Source: Meridianimarinicoccus sp. MJW13 (GTDB taxonomy: Bacteria; Pseudomonadota; Alphaproteobacteria; Rhodobacterales; Rhodobacteraceae). From it: a stretch of 64,000 bases of DNA. How positions within the stretch are numbered: the stretch's first letter is position 1; every line of letters begins with the position of its first letter. A program made the position numbers and the translations under genes. The notes below the pieces were generated by a model. It saw only the letters and a program-made list of their open reading frames with translations. It did no database searches and had not been told where the DNA came from. The stretch covers positions 186,001 through 250,000 of the forward strand of contig NZ_JACNMU010000002.1 of the NCBI RefSeq assembly GCF_014901205.1, read 5' to 3'. Positions 53,997 through 62,958 of this stretch are shown one piece after another.

Positions 53997-54707
53997 TCAG
54001 TCATCGACGCCCTGCAACAACACGTCCCGTGTCTGAGAACCGAATTCGCGGCGCAGGATCACCGCCACCGTCAGCAGCGTGGTCAGGATCAGGGGCAGGG
54101 CGCCCACCAGCCAGGCCAGCGCGCCCATCGCGAAATAGATCGACCGCAGCCCGCGATTGAACGCCCTGGCCGCCGAGATGTTCAACTCGGCCGCCTGCTG
54201 GCACCGATGCGGACCGACGGGATCGTCGACCTCGTTGGGGATCGTGCCCAGCATCACCGCGCAATAACCGAAGATGCGGTTGGCCCAGACGAATTTCAGG
54301 AAGGCGTTGACCACCAGCAGCAGGATCAGGATCAGCTTCATTTCAAGCACCACCTTCGAACTTTCGGCCAGCGACAGTTCCGAGGCCAGCGTCGTCAGCT
54401 GCTCGATATTGCCGACCAGCGCAAGCCCGCCGCCCAGGGCGATCATCGCGGTCGAAGCGAAAAAGGCCGTGCCTTGCCGCAGGCTGCCGACGATCATCGA
54501 ATCGAACACGCGCGGCTCACGGGTGATGACATGGCTCATCCAGATCCGCCGGTAGCGCGCCATCAGCACGGAGACCGACGGAAAATTGCGCGGCGGATGC
54601 TCGATGTACAGCCCGACCCCCTGCCATGCCAGCAGCAGCAACAGCAGCGCGACCGCGTCAAGCCAGCTGAGCAGGCCCAGTTGGGCGGGGATCATGATGC
54701 GATCCAA
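53997..54707 (-). CDS. DUF599 family membrane protein
   Basis: A 236-residue inner-membrane protein with four or five helices. It matches DUF599: YIEHPPRNFPSVSVLMARYR, WMSHVITREPRVFDSMIVG, the conserved helix TAFFASTAMIALGGGLALV, and NISAARAFNRGLRSIYFAM. The function is unknown. Translation probably begins at the TTG at 54705-54707, which has GGAGG six bases upstream; the ATG at 54693-54695 lacks such a site. A long open frame continues upstream on this strand but is not coding. It is alone between an exported protein and the V8-like protease. Confidence 0.85.
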   Translation of the reverse strand: MDRIMIPAQLGLLSWLDAVALLLLLLAWQGVGLYIEHPPRNFPSVSVLMARYRRIWMSHVITREPRVFDSMIVGSLRQGTAFFASTAMIALGGGLALVGNIEQLTTLASELSLAESSKVVLEMKLILILLLVVNAFLKFVWANRIFGYCAVMLGTIPNEVDDPVGPHRCQQAAELNISAARAFNRGLRSIYFAMGALAWLVGALPLILTTLLTVAVILRREFGSQTRDVLLQGVDD

Positions 54708-54950
54708 GGCAAACCTCCGGTTTGGCGGACTGGCCGCGACTGCTCCTGCCATACAGACTGAGGGTCGAAGCGCGCAACCACAACCGCGCCTGCGGTTCGG
54801 GCGCGGCGGGAAATTCGTGACAGATGTCCGGGTGAAATGCGAAATCTTAAGCATGATTTCCGGGCATGGCCCGAAAATTGCCGACCATACTGGGCGAGTC
54901 GTCACATTCCACTCAAGACAGCCTGTTCCAGACATGGCATAGTTCCCTGC

Positions 54951-55724
54951 ATGATCCGTACCTGCGCAAATATCCTGTTCGGCCTTGCGCTGATGGCCGT
55001 CTCGGTCCCGGTTTCGGCCAATGAAACCGGCAGCAGCCGGGTGATGCTGAGCGTGCAGGAGCAGAAAAACTGGCAGGCCATCGGGCGGCTGAACGTCACC
55101 GGCATCGGCTATTGCACCGCAACGGCGATCGGGCCGGACCTGATCCTGACGGCAGCCCATTGCGTTGTGGACAAGCGCACCGGCAATTCCGTGCGTCCCG
55201 ACCGGGTCCATTTCCTGGCCGGGTTCCGGGCGGGCACCTTTGCGGCCCACGGCCAAGGGCGCGAGATCGTGCTGATGCAGGGGTACAACCGTTCCATGCG
55301 GACGGTGGATCGCGACATTGCCTTCATCCGGCTGGCCGCACCGCTGCCGGCCACGATCACCCCGATCTCTACCGGACGCGGCGTGCAACCGGAGTTGAGC
55401 CTGCACACGCTGTCCTACGGGCTGGACCGTGCCCAGATCCCCTCGATCGAGCGGGATTGCCGGTTGCAGAGCCGCATCGGGGCAGTGATCTATACCAGTT
55501 GCGATGGGGTTCCGGGAGTGTCGGGCGCGCCGGTCATTCAAATGGTCGATGGCAAGCCCGTGGTCGTTGCGGTGGCCTCGGCGGTGATGGCCCGTCAAAA
55601 GGCCCCGATGCTTCACGGGACGGTTCTGGCCGTGGACGCAGCCGAACATCGGCTGGAGATCCTGTTCCGCCAGTTCGAAGGCACCGATGTGTCGATGCCC
55701 GATCCGGTGCGCGACGGGTCTTGA
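54951..55724 (+). CDS. Secreted V8/trypsin-like serine protease
   Basis: A 257-residue exported protease. A signal peptide ends at about residue 23 (VSANE). The trypsin-like triad is His70 in LTAAHC, Asp122 in DRDIAFI and Ser191 in VPGVSGAP. Four cysteines, Cys55/Cys71 and Cys170/Cys184, fit two disulfides of chymotrypsin folds, and the short GTATAIGPDLIL-type entry matches glutamyl endopeptidase-like bacterial proteases. The ATG at 54951 gives the signal peptide. The stop overlaps the heat-shock promoter of the downstream Hsp20 gene, 117 bases away. Confidence 0.88.
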   Translation: MIRTCANILFGLALMAVSVPVSANETGSSRVMLSVQEQKNWQAIGRLNVTGIGYCTATAIGPDLILTAAHCVVDKRTGNSVRPDRVHFLAGFRAGTFAAHGQGREIVLMQGYNRSMRTVDRDIAFIRLAAPLPATITPISTGRGVQPELSLHTLSYGLDRAQIPSIERDCRLQSRIGAVIYTSCDGVPGVSGAPVIQMVDGKPVVVAVASAVMARQKAPMLHGTVLAVDAAEHRLEILFRQFEGTDVSMPDPVRDGS

Positions 55725-55751
55725 ACCCCATCTGACAGTTCCTAAATCTTG
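55720..55751 (+). promoter_or_regulatory. Probable RpoH (heat-shock sigma) promoter of hsp20
   Basis: CTTG at 55720-55723 and CCTAAATCTTG at 55741-55751 are separated by 17 bases. The alphaproteobacterial sigma-32 consensus is CTTG-N17-CYTATNTNNG, with 17-18 bases between. The -10 has two mismatches, the -35 none. It overlaps the stop of the protease gene and would start transcription near 55757, leaving an 85-base leader for hsp20. Confidence 0.65.
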
Positions 55752-55786
55752 GGTATCGGGTCGCCAGTCGGGGCCCGTATCTGACC

Positions 55787-55839
55787 GCGGCCGTCCTTTG
55801 GAGGCCGCACAACATCGTTGTCGCTCAATGGAGGATGAC
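55787..55839 (+). promoter_or_regulatory. Candidate ROSE-like RNA thermometer in hsp20 leader
   Basis: The leader has a stem GCGGCC (55787-55792) with GGCCGC (55803-55808), then ACAAC-ATC-GTTGT (55809-55821). A final weak stem pairs GUC (55820-55822) with GAC (55837-55839) and CUC (55824-55826) with GAG (55831-55833), inside the ribosome site GGAGG (55830-55834). Sequestering the site in a weak stem is what ROSE elements of alphaproteobacterial sHSP genes do. The last two stems partly compete. Judged by eye only. Confidence 0.4.
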
Positions 55840-55841
55840 CC

Positions 55842-56303
55842 ATGCGCAATTTTGACCTTGCACCGCTTTACCGTGCCACCGTCGGTTTCGACCAGGTGGC
55901 GGACCTGATGGATCGGGTTCTGACGTCGGATGTCAGCCAGCCCAGCTATCCGCCCTACAACATCGAAAAGACCGCCGATGACGCCTGGCGCATCTCGATC
56001 GCAGTGGCCGGCTTCACCGAGGATGAGCTTTCGGTGGAACTGCGGGAAAACGCGCTTCTGGTTTCGGCCAAGAAGGCCCCGGAAGACACCCAGCGCACCT
56101 ATCTGCATCGCGGCATCGCCACCCGCGCGTTCGAGCGCCGGTTCCATCTTGCCGATCATGTGCGCGTGACCGCCGCCTCGCATCAGGACGGCATGTTGCA
56201 CATCGACCTGGTGCGCGAAGTGCCCGAGGCCCTGAAACCGCGCCGGATCGAGATCACCAATGGTGTTCGGGACGCGGCAGGCGAGGCCCGCCCGGTCAAC
56301 TAA
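55842..56303 (+). CDS. Hsp20 family small heat-shock protein
   Basis: A 153-residue IbpA-like small heat-shock protein that holds unfolded proteins for refolding. The alpha-crystallin domain spans about residues 37-135, with the conserved beta strands WRISIAVAGFTEDEL, LLVSAKK and GIATRAFERRFHLAD, and the C-terminal IxI motif is in RRIEIT. The N-terminal MRNFDLAPLYRATVGFD is the class A form. A strong terminator follows. A heat-shock promoter and thermometer-like leader precede it. The ATG follows GGAGGATG. Confidence 0.95.
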   Translation: MRNFDLAPLYRATVGFDQVADLMDRVLTSDVSQPSYPPYNIEKTADDAWRISIAVAGFTEDELSVELRENALLVSAKKAPEDTQRTYLHRGIATRAFERRFHLADHVRVTAASHQDGMLHIDLVREVPEALKPRRIEITNGVRDAAGEARPVN

Positions 56304-56333
56304 GAACCGGCGCCACACCATCATTCGGACACT

Positions 56334-56359
56334 GGCCCGCGCTTCGGCGCGGGCCTTTT
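56334..56359 (+). terminator. Rho-independent terminator of hsp20
   Basis: GGCCCGCGC (56334-56342), TTCG loop and its complement (56347-56355), followed by TTTT. A 9-bp stem with the very stable UUCG tetraloop and a T-run, 30 bases after the hsp20 stop: a typical intrinsic terminator. Confidence 0.88.
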
Positions 56360-56452
56360 CGCGTTCGGCGGGCCTGATTGCCGCAGCCTCACGATTTGCT
56401 CGCCCATGGCCATGACTGTTCGCTAATCTGAGCGTGGTACAGGAGTTTCACC

Positions 56453-57847
56453 ATGCTGGGCATTATCGTTTCTCTATTCCTATTGATGTATTTGGCCTAT
56501 CGCGGGATCAGCGTGCTGATCCTGGCGCCGGTCCTGTCGCTGTTGGCGGCGGGTCTGTCAGGCGGCGCGCCGATCCTGGCCACCTATACGCAGGTCTTCA
56601 TGGAGGCGCTTGGCGGCTATGTCATCAAGTTCTTCCCGCTGTTCCTGCTGGGCGCGATCTTCGGCAAGCTGATGGAGGTTTCGGGCAGCGCCCGCGTCAT
56701 CGCAGAGTGGATCGTCGAGAAAGTCGGGCAGAAACAGGCGGCCCTGGCCGTGGTTCTGGCCTGCGGGGTGCTGACCTACGGTGGCGTCTCGCTGTTCGTC
56801 GTGGCCTTCGCGGTCTATCCCATCGCCGCGGCGTTGTTCGCGCGGGCGGATTACCCCAAGAAATTCATCCCGGCCACCATCGCGCTTGGCTCGTTCACCT
56901 TCACCATGACGGCGCTGCCCGGCACCCCGGCGATCCAGAACGCCATCCCGGCACCCTATTTCGGCACTGATGCCTTCGCCGCCCCGATCCTGGGGCTGCT
57001 GGCCGCGGCCATCATGTTCACGGGCGGCGTTGCCTGGCTGAACATGCGCATCGGCCGCGCCCGCGCCGCCGGGCTGGGCTATGGCGAGGAGGACCAGTAT
57101 TCCGCCATCGCCGCCTTGCCGCCCACGGTCGAGGACAACGATCCGCCCTTCTGGGCCGCGATCCTGCCGATCTTCGTGGTCATCGTCCTGAACCTGATCC
57201 TGTCGCGCTTCGTCTATCCGGCGATGGACTTCTCCTATCTGGCCGAGGACATCTACGGCGGCATCTCGATCGACGATGTGCGCGGGCTTTGGGCGATCAT
57301 CACCGCGCTGACGGCTTCGGTCCTCGTGCTGATCGCGCTCAACTGGCAACGGTTTTCCGGGACGCTGAATGCCACGATAACGCAAGGCGTCAACGGCTCG
57401 TTCCTGCCGATCTTCAACACCGCGTCCGAGGTTGGCTATGGCACCGTCATCGCCTCGCTGCCGGCCTTCGCCTTGATCAAGAACGGGGTCACCGGGATCA
57501 TGCCGGATGTGCCGCTGGTGTCGCTGGCCATCGCGGTGAATGCGCTGGCGGGGATCACCGGTTCGGCTTCGGGCGGCATGAGCATCGCGCTGGAGGCACT
57601 GGGATCGACCTATCTGGAACTGGCCGAACTGGCCAATGTCAGCCCGGAACTGCTGCACCGGGTCGCGGCCCTGTCCTCGGGCGGCTTCGACTGCCTGCCG
57701 CACAACGGCGCCGTCATCACCCTGTTGGCGATCACCAGCCTGACGCACAAGAAAAGCTATGTGGATATCTTCGTCGTCGCCGTGGCGGTGCCGGTGGTCG
57801 CGCTGATCACCGTGATCATACTGGGCAGCATGTTCGGGTCGGTCTAG
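56453..57847 (+). CDS. GntP family permease
   Basis: A 464-residue inner-membrane permease with about twelve helices of the gluconate:H+ symporter superfamily. It begins GIIVSLFLLMYLAYRGISVL, and contains the loop FFPLFLLGAIFGKLMEVSG, the GTPAIQNAIPAPYFG segment characteristic of the GntP/HbtP branch, and HRVAALSSGGFDCLPHNGAVITLL at the end. Substrates in this branch include gluconate and beta-hydroxybutyrate; which one applies is unknown. The ATG follows AGGAG. It stands alone. Confidence 0.9.
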   Translation: MLGIIVSLFLLMYLAYRGISVLILAPVLSLLAAGLSGGAPILATYTQVFMEALGGYVIKFFPLFLLGAIFGKLMEVSGSARVIAEWIVEKVGQKQAALAVVLACGVLTYGGVSLFVVAFAVYPIAAALFARADYPKKFIPATIALGSFTFTMTALPGTPAIQNAIPAPYFGTDAFAAPILGLLAAAIMFTGGVAWLNMRIGRARAAGLGYGEEDQYSAIAALPPTVEDNDPPFWAAILPIFVVIVLNLILSRFVYPAMDFSYLAEDIYGGISIDDVRGLWAIITALTASVLVLIALNWQRFSGTLNATITQGVNGSFLPIFNTASEVGYGTVIASLPAFALIKNGVTGIMPDVPLVSLAIAVNALAGITGSASGGMSIALEALGSTYLELAELANVSPELLHRVAALSSGGFDCLPHNGAVITLLAITSLTHKKSYVDIFVVAVAVPVVALITVIILGSMFGSV

Positions 57848-57865
57848 GGGTGACGCCCCAGCCGC

Positions 57866-58051
57866 CTATTTGGGGGCTGGTACAGCCAGACAGTTGCCCT
57901 GCATGTTCCGCAGGACCAGCATCTTGTCGCGGACCGCATTGGGATCGTAGCGCGGGCTGCCAAACCGCGCCCGCCCCGGTTGACCGCCCTTCGCCACGGG
58001 GACAGTCTGGCGCGATTGCAGCGGAAGAGGTTTCCCGATGGACATGCGCAC
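57866..58051 (-). CDS. Possible small protein gene opposite the GntP-hydrolase gap
   Basis: A 61-residue frame fills most of the 190-base gap between the GntP permease and the alpha/beta hydrolase, on the minus strand; its 5' end overlaps the hydrolase start. The composition (Lys, Gln, Asn, Val, with SPRYDPNAVRDKMLVLRNMQ) looks like a real peptide rather than a shadow frame, and third positions are mostly G/C. The ribosome site is weak and I do not recognise it. It could be spurious. Confidence 0.35.
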   Translation of the reverse strand: MRMSIGKPLPLQSRQTVPVAKGGQPGRARFGSPRYDPNAVRDKMLVLRNMQGNCLAVPAPK

Positions 58052-58838
58052 CGCCTATGAGATCACCGCCTACATCCCGCAGGCGGATGCGGTGATCGAG
58101 GGCTGGACCGAGGATGCGGCCGATCATCGGGCGGTCGAGGCGTCGATCGGGCGGGCCATGCTGAATCTGCCCTACGGCGATCATCCGCGGGCACGGTATG
58201 ATCTGTTCCTGCCTGCCGGGCGGCCCGAGGGGCTGGTTGTCTTTGTCCACGGCGGCTATTGGCGGCGCTTTGATCGCAGCGATTTCTCGCACTTCTCGCG
58301 CGGGGCTGTGGCGCGCGGCTGGGCGGTGGCGATGCCCTCTTATCCGCTGGTGCCCGAGGTGCGTATTTCCGGCATCACGCGGCATGTGGCACAGGCCATC
58401 ACCACGGCGGCGGCGCGGGTTCCGGCGGGGCCGGTGATCCTGGCGGGTCATTCTGCGGGCGGGCATTTGGTGGCCCGCATGGCCGAGGCGAACGGCCCCT
58501 TGCCGGCGGATGTGCAGGCGCGGGTGCAGCGTGTGGTGCCGATCTCGCCGCTGGGCGATCTGCGCCCCTTGCTGCAAACGCCGCTGAACGCTGACCTGCA
58601 TCTGGATGCGCTTGAGGCCGAGGCCGAAAGCCCGATCCTGCGCCAGCCCGCGCCCGGTCTGGCGGTGACGGTCTGGGCCGCCGAACATGAACGCCCGGTG
58701 TTCCTGCAACAGGCAGAGGATCTGGCCCGTGCCTGGGGGGCCAGGCACCGGATCGCGCCGGGCTGCCATCATCTGGACGTGATCCACGGGCTGTCAGACC
58801 CTGACAGCCGGCTGACCGAAAGCCTGTTTACGGGGTAA
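58038..58838 (+). CDS. Alpha/beta hydrolase (arylformamidase-like)
   Basis: A 266-residue esterase-type hydrolase. The oxyanion motif HGGYW (71-75), nucleophile Ser139 in GHSAGGH and the catalytic His in HHLDVIHGL match the AFMID/kynurenine formamidase-like group of the HSL-related family. The enzyme probably hydrolyses small amides or esters; whether it is kynurenine formamidase is not clear, as no other kynurenine-pathway gene is near. Starts at ATG 58038 after AGAGG; the end overlaps the convergent gene by 11 bases. Confidence 0.85.
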   Translation: MDMRTAYEITAYIPQADAVIEGWTEDAADHRAVEASIGRAMLNLPYGDHPRARYDLFLPAGRPEGLVVFVHGGYWRRFDRSDFSHFSRGAVARGWAVAMPSYPLVPEVRISGITRHVAQAITTAAARVPAGPVILAGHSAGGHLVARMAEANGPLPADVQARVQRVVPISPLGDLRPLLQTPLNADLHLDALEAEAESPILRQPAPGLAVTVWAAEHERPVFLQQAEDLARAWGARHRIAPGCHHLDVIHGLSDPDSRLTESLFTG

Positions 58839-59394
58839 AGCTGGCCAGCCCGACAAGATCCATGCTTTCCAGCATCGGCATCATCACCTCGGTGCTGGCG
58901 CCTTCGACCTGGATCAGGAAGCGGTTGGCCACCAGAGTCATCAACTGGCCGTCGGTTTCCAGCACCTTGACGCTGCCCATCCGGTGCAGCTTGCCGCCCG
59001 AGGCGGTGGCCAGCATCGGGTTGGCCAGCATCGGTGCCATCGCCATCATCATCGGACTGTCGGCCAACAGGCTGATCGAGAAGCTCTGGTCGCCATTGCT
59101 GTAGGTCGCCTCGGCGCCGGTGCCGCCGCCGGTGAAGGCCAATGCGCCGCTCATCTCGGTGCTGATCTCGCGGGTCCAGCCATCGGGAGCCTCGGGCAGA
59201 AAGGCCGCCAGCCCGTCGGTGCGCATGGCTTGCAGCAGGCTTTGCGCATAGGCCAGTTCCTCGATCGTGGCAGTGATATTGCCGCCGTCATAGGCGGCAC
59301 GGGCAGCATCCAGCGTATCGGTCACGTCATCGGCCAGTGCGGGCGTGGCGGTCAGCAGCAGGCAAAGCGCGGTGCGGGTGGGGAAGCGGATCAT
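58828..59394 (-). CDS. Unknown exported protein
   Basis: A 188-residue protein with a signal peptide (RTALCLLLTATPALAD, cut near residue 21). The mature part has helices (DTLDAARAAYDGGN, ELAYAQSLLQAMR) followed by beta strands and a methionine-rich central part (MMMAMAPML). I do not recognise the family. The methionine cluster might bind copper, but this is speculation. The gene is convergent with the alpha/beta hydrolase and overlaps its end by 11 bases. It follows the P1-peptidase gene on the same strand. Confidence 0.7.
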   Translation of the reverse strand: MIRFPTRTALCLLLTATPALADDVTDTLDAARAAYDGGNITATIEELAYAQSLLQAMRTDGLAAFLPEAPDGWTREISTEMSGALAFTGGGTGAEATYSNGDQSFSISLLADSPMMMAMAPMLANPMLATASGGKLHRMGSVKVLETDGQLMTLVANRFLIQVEGASTEVMMPMLESMDLVGLASFTP

Positions 59395-59439
59395 GGGCTC
59401 TCGACCTTGTAGACATCATTCGGGGACAGGGTGGCGCGA

Positions 59440-60438
59440 TCAGTCCGTCAGATCAACCAGCGATCGCCAGCAGGGCAGGATATCCCCCGGTTCCGGGCGG
59501 GCATGGCAGACCCCGCGGGCGATGGCGCGGGCCATGCAGGTGGCCGCCGCGTGTCCCAGATCCAGAAGGACTGTCAGATCGTCGTCGGGCAGGGGGTGCG
59601 TGCCCGACGCGGCCGCAAAGACCAGATCGCCATCCAGCAGCGTGTGCGAGGGGAACAGGGCCCGTGCCAGCCCGTCATGGGCGCAGGTGGCCAGGCGGGT
59701 GGCCTGTGCCTGCGTCAGATCCGCGTCGGTGGCGACAATGGCGATGGTGGTGCTGGTGCCGGGCTGCGTGTCCTTGCGCGGGGCCGGGTCCGGGGCCGGA
59801 TGCGGGCAGATGCCTGCGCCGCCGAATTCCTCGCCGACCTCAAAGGGCGCGGCCCAGAACTGCCGGTGCGGATGCACATTCGCCGCCCCCAGCGCGTTGA
59901 CCGCCACCAGGGCGCCCACCGTGAAGGGGCCGACCCGGACCGAGGCCGAACCCAGACCGCCTTTCAGCGTCGCGGTGGTGGCGCCGCATCCCGCGCCCAC
60001 CGACCCGAGCGCGAAATCCGGGACTGCTGCGGCCAGCGCCTGTTGGCCCAGATCGGGATAGGGAGAGGTCGTCCACCCCTTGTCGCCACCGTTCAGCAGG
60101 TCGAACAGGATAGCGCCGGGCACGATCGGCACCCGTTGGCCGCCGACCTGGAACCCACGGCCCGCGCCCCGAAGGGCCTGGCGGACGCCATCGACCGCGC
60201 CCAGCCCGAAGGCGGACCCGCCGGACAGCACCAGCGCATCCACCTGCTGCACCAGCTTGTCGGGGGCCAGAAGGTCGGTCTCGGTGGTGCCGGGCGCACC
60301 GCCCATCACATGCACGGCGGCGGTGAAAGGGGCGTCGGCGGTCAGCACGGTGGTGCCGGACTTCAGGCGTTGATCCTGGGCATTGCCGACACGGAACCCG
60401 GCAACATCGGTGATCAGATTGCGGGGGCCGGTGGGCAT
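59440..60438 (-). CDS. P1 family peptidase (DmpA/NylC-like N-terminal nucleophile)
   Basis: A 332-residue hydrolase of family S58 (DmpA, beta-aminopeptidases, nylon-oligomer hydrolase NylC). The N-terminal ITDVAGFRVGNAQD and GGAPGTTETD match, then GSAFGL (substrate loop) and the GAGCGATTATLKGGLGSAS core near the autoprocessing site. These enzymes self-cleave to form alpha and beta chains; the nucleophile here is a Thr or Ser of this region and cannot be assigned exactly. The ATG at 60438 has AGGAG upstream. Probably cytoplasmic; substrate unknown. Confidence 0.88.
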   Translation of the reverse strand: MPTGPRNLITDVAGFRVGNAQDQRLKSGTTVLTADAPFTAAVHVMGGAPGTTETDLLAPDKLVQQVDALVLSGGSAFGLGAVDGVRQALRGAGRGFQVGGQRVPIVPGAILFDLLNGGDKGWTTSPYPDLGQQALAAAVPDFALGSVGAGCGATTATLKGGLGSASVRVGPFTVGALVAVNALGAANVHPHRQFWAAPFEVGEEFGGAGICPHPAPDPAPRKDTQPGTSTTIAIVATDADLTQAQATRLATCAHDGLARALFPSHTLLDGDLVFAAASGTHPLPDDDLTVLLDLGHAAATCMARAIARGVCHARPEPGDILPCWRSLVDLTD

Positions 60439-60630
60439 GGGGTCTCTCCTGAATTGCCCTGGCAGGCTCGGGCCTGCGGCGGTGCGGGTCAACCCCGCCC
60501 TGCGACCTTCCGCGAAGCGGCAGGGTTTGTGGGCCGGCCCGCTCTGGCCTATGGTGGCCTGAACCGCAGGGTGGCTTGTTTGCGCGGCCTTGCGATCCCA
60601 AATACTGTTCTCAAGTCAACGAGAGTGACC

Positions 60631-61293
60631 ATGGTCTACGTGAAATGGATATTCTGGGGCCTCATGGTCCTGTTGCTGGGCGGGTTCCTGCACTACACGC
60701 TGCCCCGCCATGACACCCTGCGCATCGTCGAGACCGAAGTGCGGCGGGTCGAGGTGGGCGAAGGGTCGCTGTTCTGGGGCTCGTCCGAACCGGGCGCGAT
60801 GACGGCGGGCAACCGGGATGTGAAATTCATCTCGGGCGTGCGGGAAAGCGGCCGCACCAAGGTGTTCCGCAACGAGGACACGGGCTGGGGCTGGCCGCCC
60901 TACATGAAGTTCAATTCCGCCGACCTGCAGGCGCGGGCCGCGGATCTGACCTCGAGCCAGGATGCGCCGCGCTGGATCTTGGTGAAATCCTATGGCTGGC
61001 GCAACCAGCTGCTGTCGGTCTTTCCCAACGTGCTGAGCCTCAAGGAAGTCTCCGGTCCCGATCACCGGGTGATCCCGGTGTTCAACATCCTTGTGCTGAC
61101 CGGGCTTGCGGCGCTGGTGCTGGTGATCCGGGCGTTTGTGAAGCGGTTCTGGGCCAACCGGGTGGATCCGGTGGTCGAAGATGTGGCCAGCGCCTTCGAC
61201 GCCGCCGACGATCATGTGGATGCGGCGGGCCGCCGGTTCCGCGGACGGCGCGAGAAGTTCCGGGAATGGTGGGTGGAAACCTTCGGCGGCTGA
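60631..61293 (+). CDS. DUF1523 family membrane protein
   Basis: A 220-residue protein with an N-terminal helix (about 5-25, WIFWGLMVLLLGGFLHYTL) and a second near residues 148-168 (VFNILVLTGLAALVLVI), then a charged cytoplasmic helix. The conserved core, YTLPRHDTLRIVETEVRRV, DVKFISGVRESGRTKVFRNEDTGWGWPPYMKF and WILVKSYGWRNQLLSVFPNVL, defines DUF1523. Function unknown. The ATG at 60631 lies after GAGAGTGACC. Transcribed away from the P1 peptidase and convergent with the HerA-like gene across a repeat element. Confidence 0.85.
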   Translation: MVYVKWIFWGLMVLLLGGFLHYTLPRHDTLRIVETEVRRVEVGEGSLFWGSSEPGAMTAGNRDVKFISGVRESGRTKVFRNEDTGWGWPPYMKFNSADLQARAADLTSSQDAPRWILVKSYGWRNQLLSVFPNVLSLKEVSGPDHRVIPVFNILVLTGLAALVLVIRAFVKRFWANRVDPVVEDVASAFDAADDHVDAAGRRFRGRREKFREWWVETFGG

Positions 61294-61301
61294 GGCCGGG
61301 G

Positions 61302-61390
61302 AGGCTCCCGCCCCCTGCGGCCCTTGCGGGCCACAGGCGTTGGGCCGCGCGCCGCTGCGCGGCGGATTGAGTATTTTTTTCAAAAAGAAT
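61302..61390 (+). repeat. Full GAGTATTT repeat element with terminator-like hairpin
   Basis: GGGAGGCTCCC-like start, GGCCC-TTGC-GGGCC hairpin, GTTGGGCC, then CGCCGC-TGC-GCGGCG (61350-61364) and the tail GATTGAGTATTTTTTTCAAAAAGAA. The last hairpin with the T-run is a terminator candidate for the DUF1523 gene. Segments in the same order occur on the minus strand at 21961-22035, and shorter tails at 15491 and 32990. Confidence 0.6.
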
Positions 61391-61416
61391 CCGGGGCCGC
61401 GGGACGGGCCTGCCGG

Positions 61417-62958
61417 CTAGCGATTCAGAAGGCTGCCCAGCAGGCCGCGCACCATGCGCCGGCCCCGGCGGGTGGACAATTGCTGCACCATGGTTTTCGC
61501 GAAGGCCTCGCCCAGGTTCGAGGCCATCGAGCCGTTTTCACTTTTACCGGGTGAGTTCTTCCCGGTGTAGCGCGTGGCGCGGCCCGGTGAGGGTCGGGCG
61601 GCTTGCGACGGGCGGTTGAAAGTTTCGAAAGTGGCCTTCAGGTCATCCTGAGAGGCGCTTTGGGTGGTTTTGGCCGCCGCCCGTTCGGCAAGGATTTCAT
61701 GGGCGGAACGCCGGTCGACGGCGGTGTCATAGCGTTGTCCCAGCGGGGAGCCCGTGATCAGCGCCCGGCGCTCGTCCTCGCTCAGCGGTCCCATCTGGCT
61801 GGCGGGCGGCCGGATCAGGACGCGGTCGACCATGCCAGGGATGGCCTTGTCTTCCAGCAGGGACACCACCGCCTCGCCGGTGCCGACCTGCTGGATCGCT
61901 GTCGCGGTGTCGAAGGCCGGGTTGGGCCGAAAGGTCTCGGCGGCGGTTTTCAGCGCCTTGGCATCGCGCGGAGTGAAGGCGCGCAGGGCGTGCTGGATGC
62001 GGTTGCCCAGCTGCGACAGCACGTCCTCGGGGATGTCGTCGGGCAGTTGGCTGACGAAATAGACCCCCACGCCCTTGGAGCGCACCAGCCGCACCACCTG
62101 TTCGATCCGTTGCAGCAGGCTTTTCGGAGCGGTGTCGAACAGCAGATGCGCCTCGTCGAAGAAAAAGACCAGCTTCGGCTTGTCGGGGTTGCCGACCTCG
62201 GGAAGCTCTTCAAAGAGTTCCGACAGCAGCCAGAGCAGGAACATGGAATACAGGCGCGGCGTGGTGATCAGCTTGTCGGCCATCAGGATGTTGACCTGGC
62301 CGCGCCCCTGGGCGTCGGTGGTCATCAGGTCCGACAGTTGCAGTGCCGGTTCGCCCAGAAACCCGCGCACACCCTGGTTTTCCAGCACCAGCAGCGCCCG
62401 TTGCACCGCCCCCAGAGAGGCACGGGCCACATGGCCATAGTCGTGTTGCACCGCCTCGGTGTTGTCACCGATCCAGTTCAGGACCGCCCGCAGATCGTCA
62501 AGATCCAGCAGCGCCAGCCCCTGATCGTCGCAGATGCGGAAGGCGATGTTCAGAACTCCTTCCTGCACATCGGTCAGGTCCAGCATCCGGGCCAGAAGCA
62601 CTGGACCAAGTTCGCTAACCGTGGTGCGCACGGGATGGCCGGACTGGCCGAAGATGTCCCAGAACACGACAGGGCAGGCGGCGGGGGCATAGTCGGCCAG
62701 CCCGATCTGCGTTGCACGTGCGGCGATGCGATCGCTGGGCGCGCCCGGCTTGCCAAGGCCGCTGACGTCGCCTTTCACATCCGCCATGAACACCGGGACG
62801 CCGGCGGCGGAAAACCCTTCGGCGAGGATCTGCATGGTCACGGTCTTGCCGGTGCCGGTTGCACCCGCGATCAGCCCGTGACGGTTGGCCAGATCCAGTT
62901 TCAGCACCTGCGGTTCGCGATAGTCCGTGCCGCCCCCGCCGATGAAAATGCCCGACAT
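61417..62958 (-). CDS. HerA-like ATPase of the DUF853/YjgR family
   Basis: A 513-residue ATPase of the FtsK-HerA superfamily. Walker A is GATGTGKT (32-39), Walker B is [12 protein letters not shown], and the later arginine finger is in RIQHALRAF. The [11 protein letters not shown]-type segment ([16 protein letters not shown]) is typical of DUF853. Members are predicted DNA-translocating or bipolar helicases of uncertain role. The C-terminal part from about residue 425 is low-complexity. The start at 62958 gives [16 protein letters not shown]. It lies alone between a repeat and a poly-G tract. Confidence 0.9.
   Translation of the reverse strand: MSGIFIGGGGTDYREPQVLKLDLANRHGLIAGATGTGKTVTMQILAEGFSAAGVPVFMADVKGDVSGLGKPGAPSDRIAARATQIGLADYAPAACPVVFWDIFGQSGHPVRTTVSELGPVLLARMLDLTDVQEGVLNIAFRICDDQGLALLDLDDLRAVLNWIGDNTEAVQHDYGHVARASLGAVQRALLVLENQGVRGFLGEPALQLSDLMTTDAQGRGQVNILMADKLITTPRLYSMFLLWLLSELFEELPEVGNPDKPKLVFFFDEAHLLFDTAPKSLLQRIEQVVRLVRSKGVGVYFVSQLPDDIPEDVLSQLGNRIQHALRAFTPRDAKALKTAAETFRPNPAFDTATAIQQVGTGEAVVSLLEDKAIPGMVDRVLIRPPASQMGPLSEDERRALITGSPLGQRYDTAVDRRSAHEILAERAAAKTTQSASQDDLKATFETFNRPSQAARPSPGRATRYTGKNSPGKSENGSMASNLGEAFAKTMVQQLSTRRGRRMVRGLLGSLLNR

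Noticed and set aside
53997-56324. One 775-residue minus-strand gene covering the DUF599, V8-like and Hsp20 loci
   Set aside because: Only the first third (53997-54707) is family-like; the rest runs antisense to genes with clear families.
59431-60630. N-terminal extension of the DUF1523 gene across the P1-peptidase region
   Set aside because: It is antisense to the P1 peptidase; the membrane helix and ribosome site put the start at 60631.
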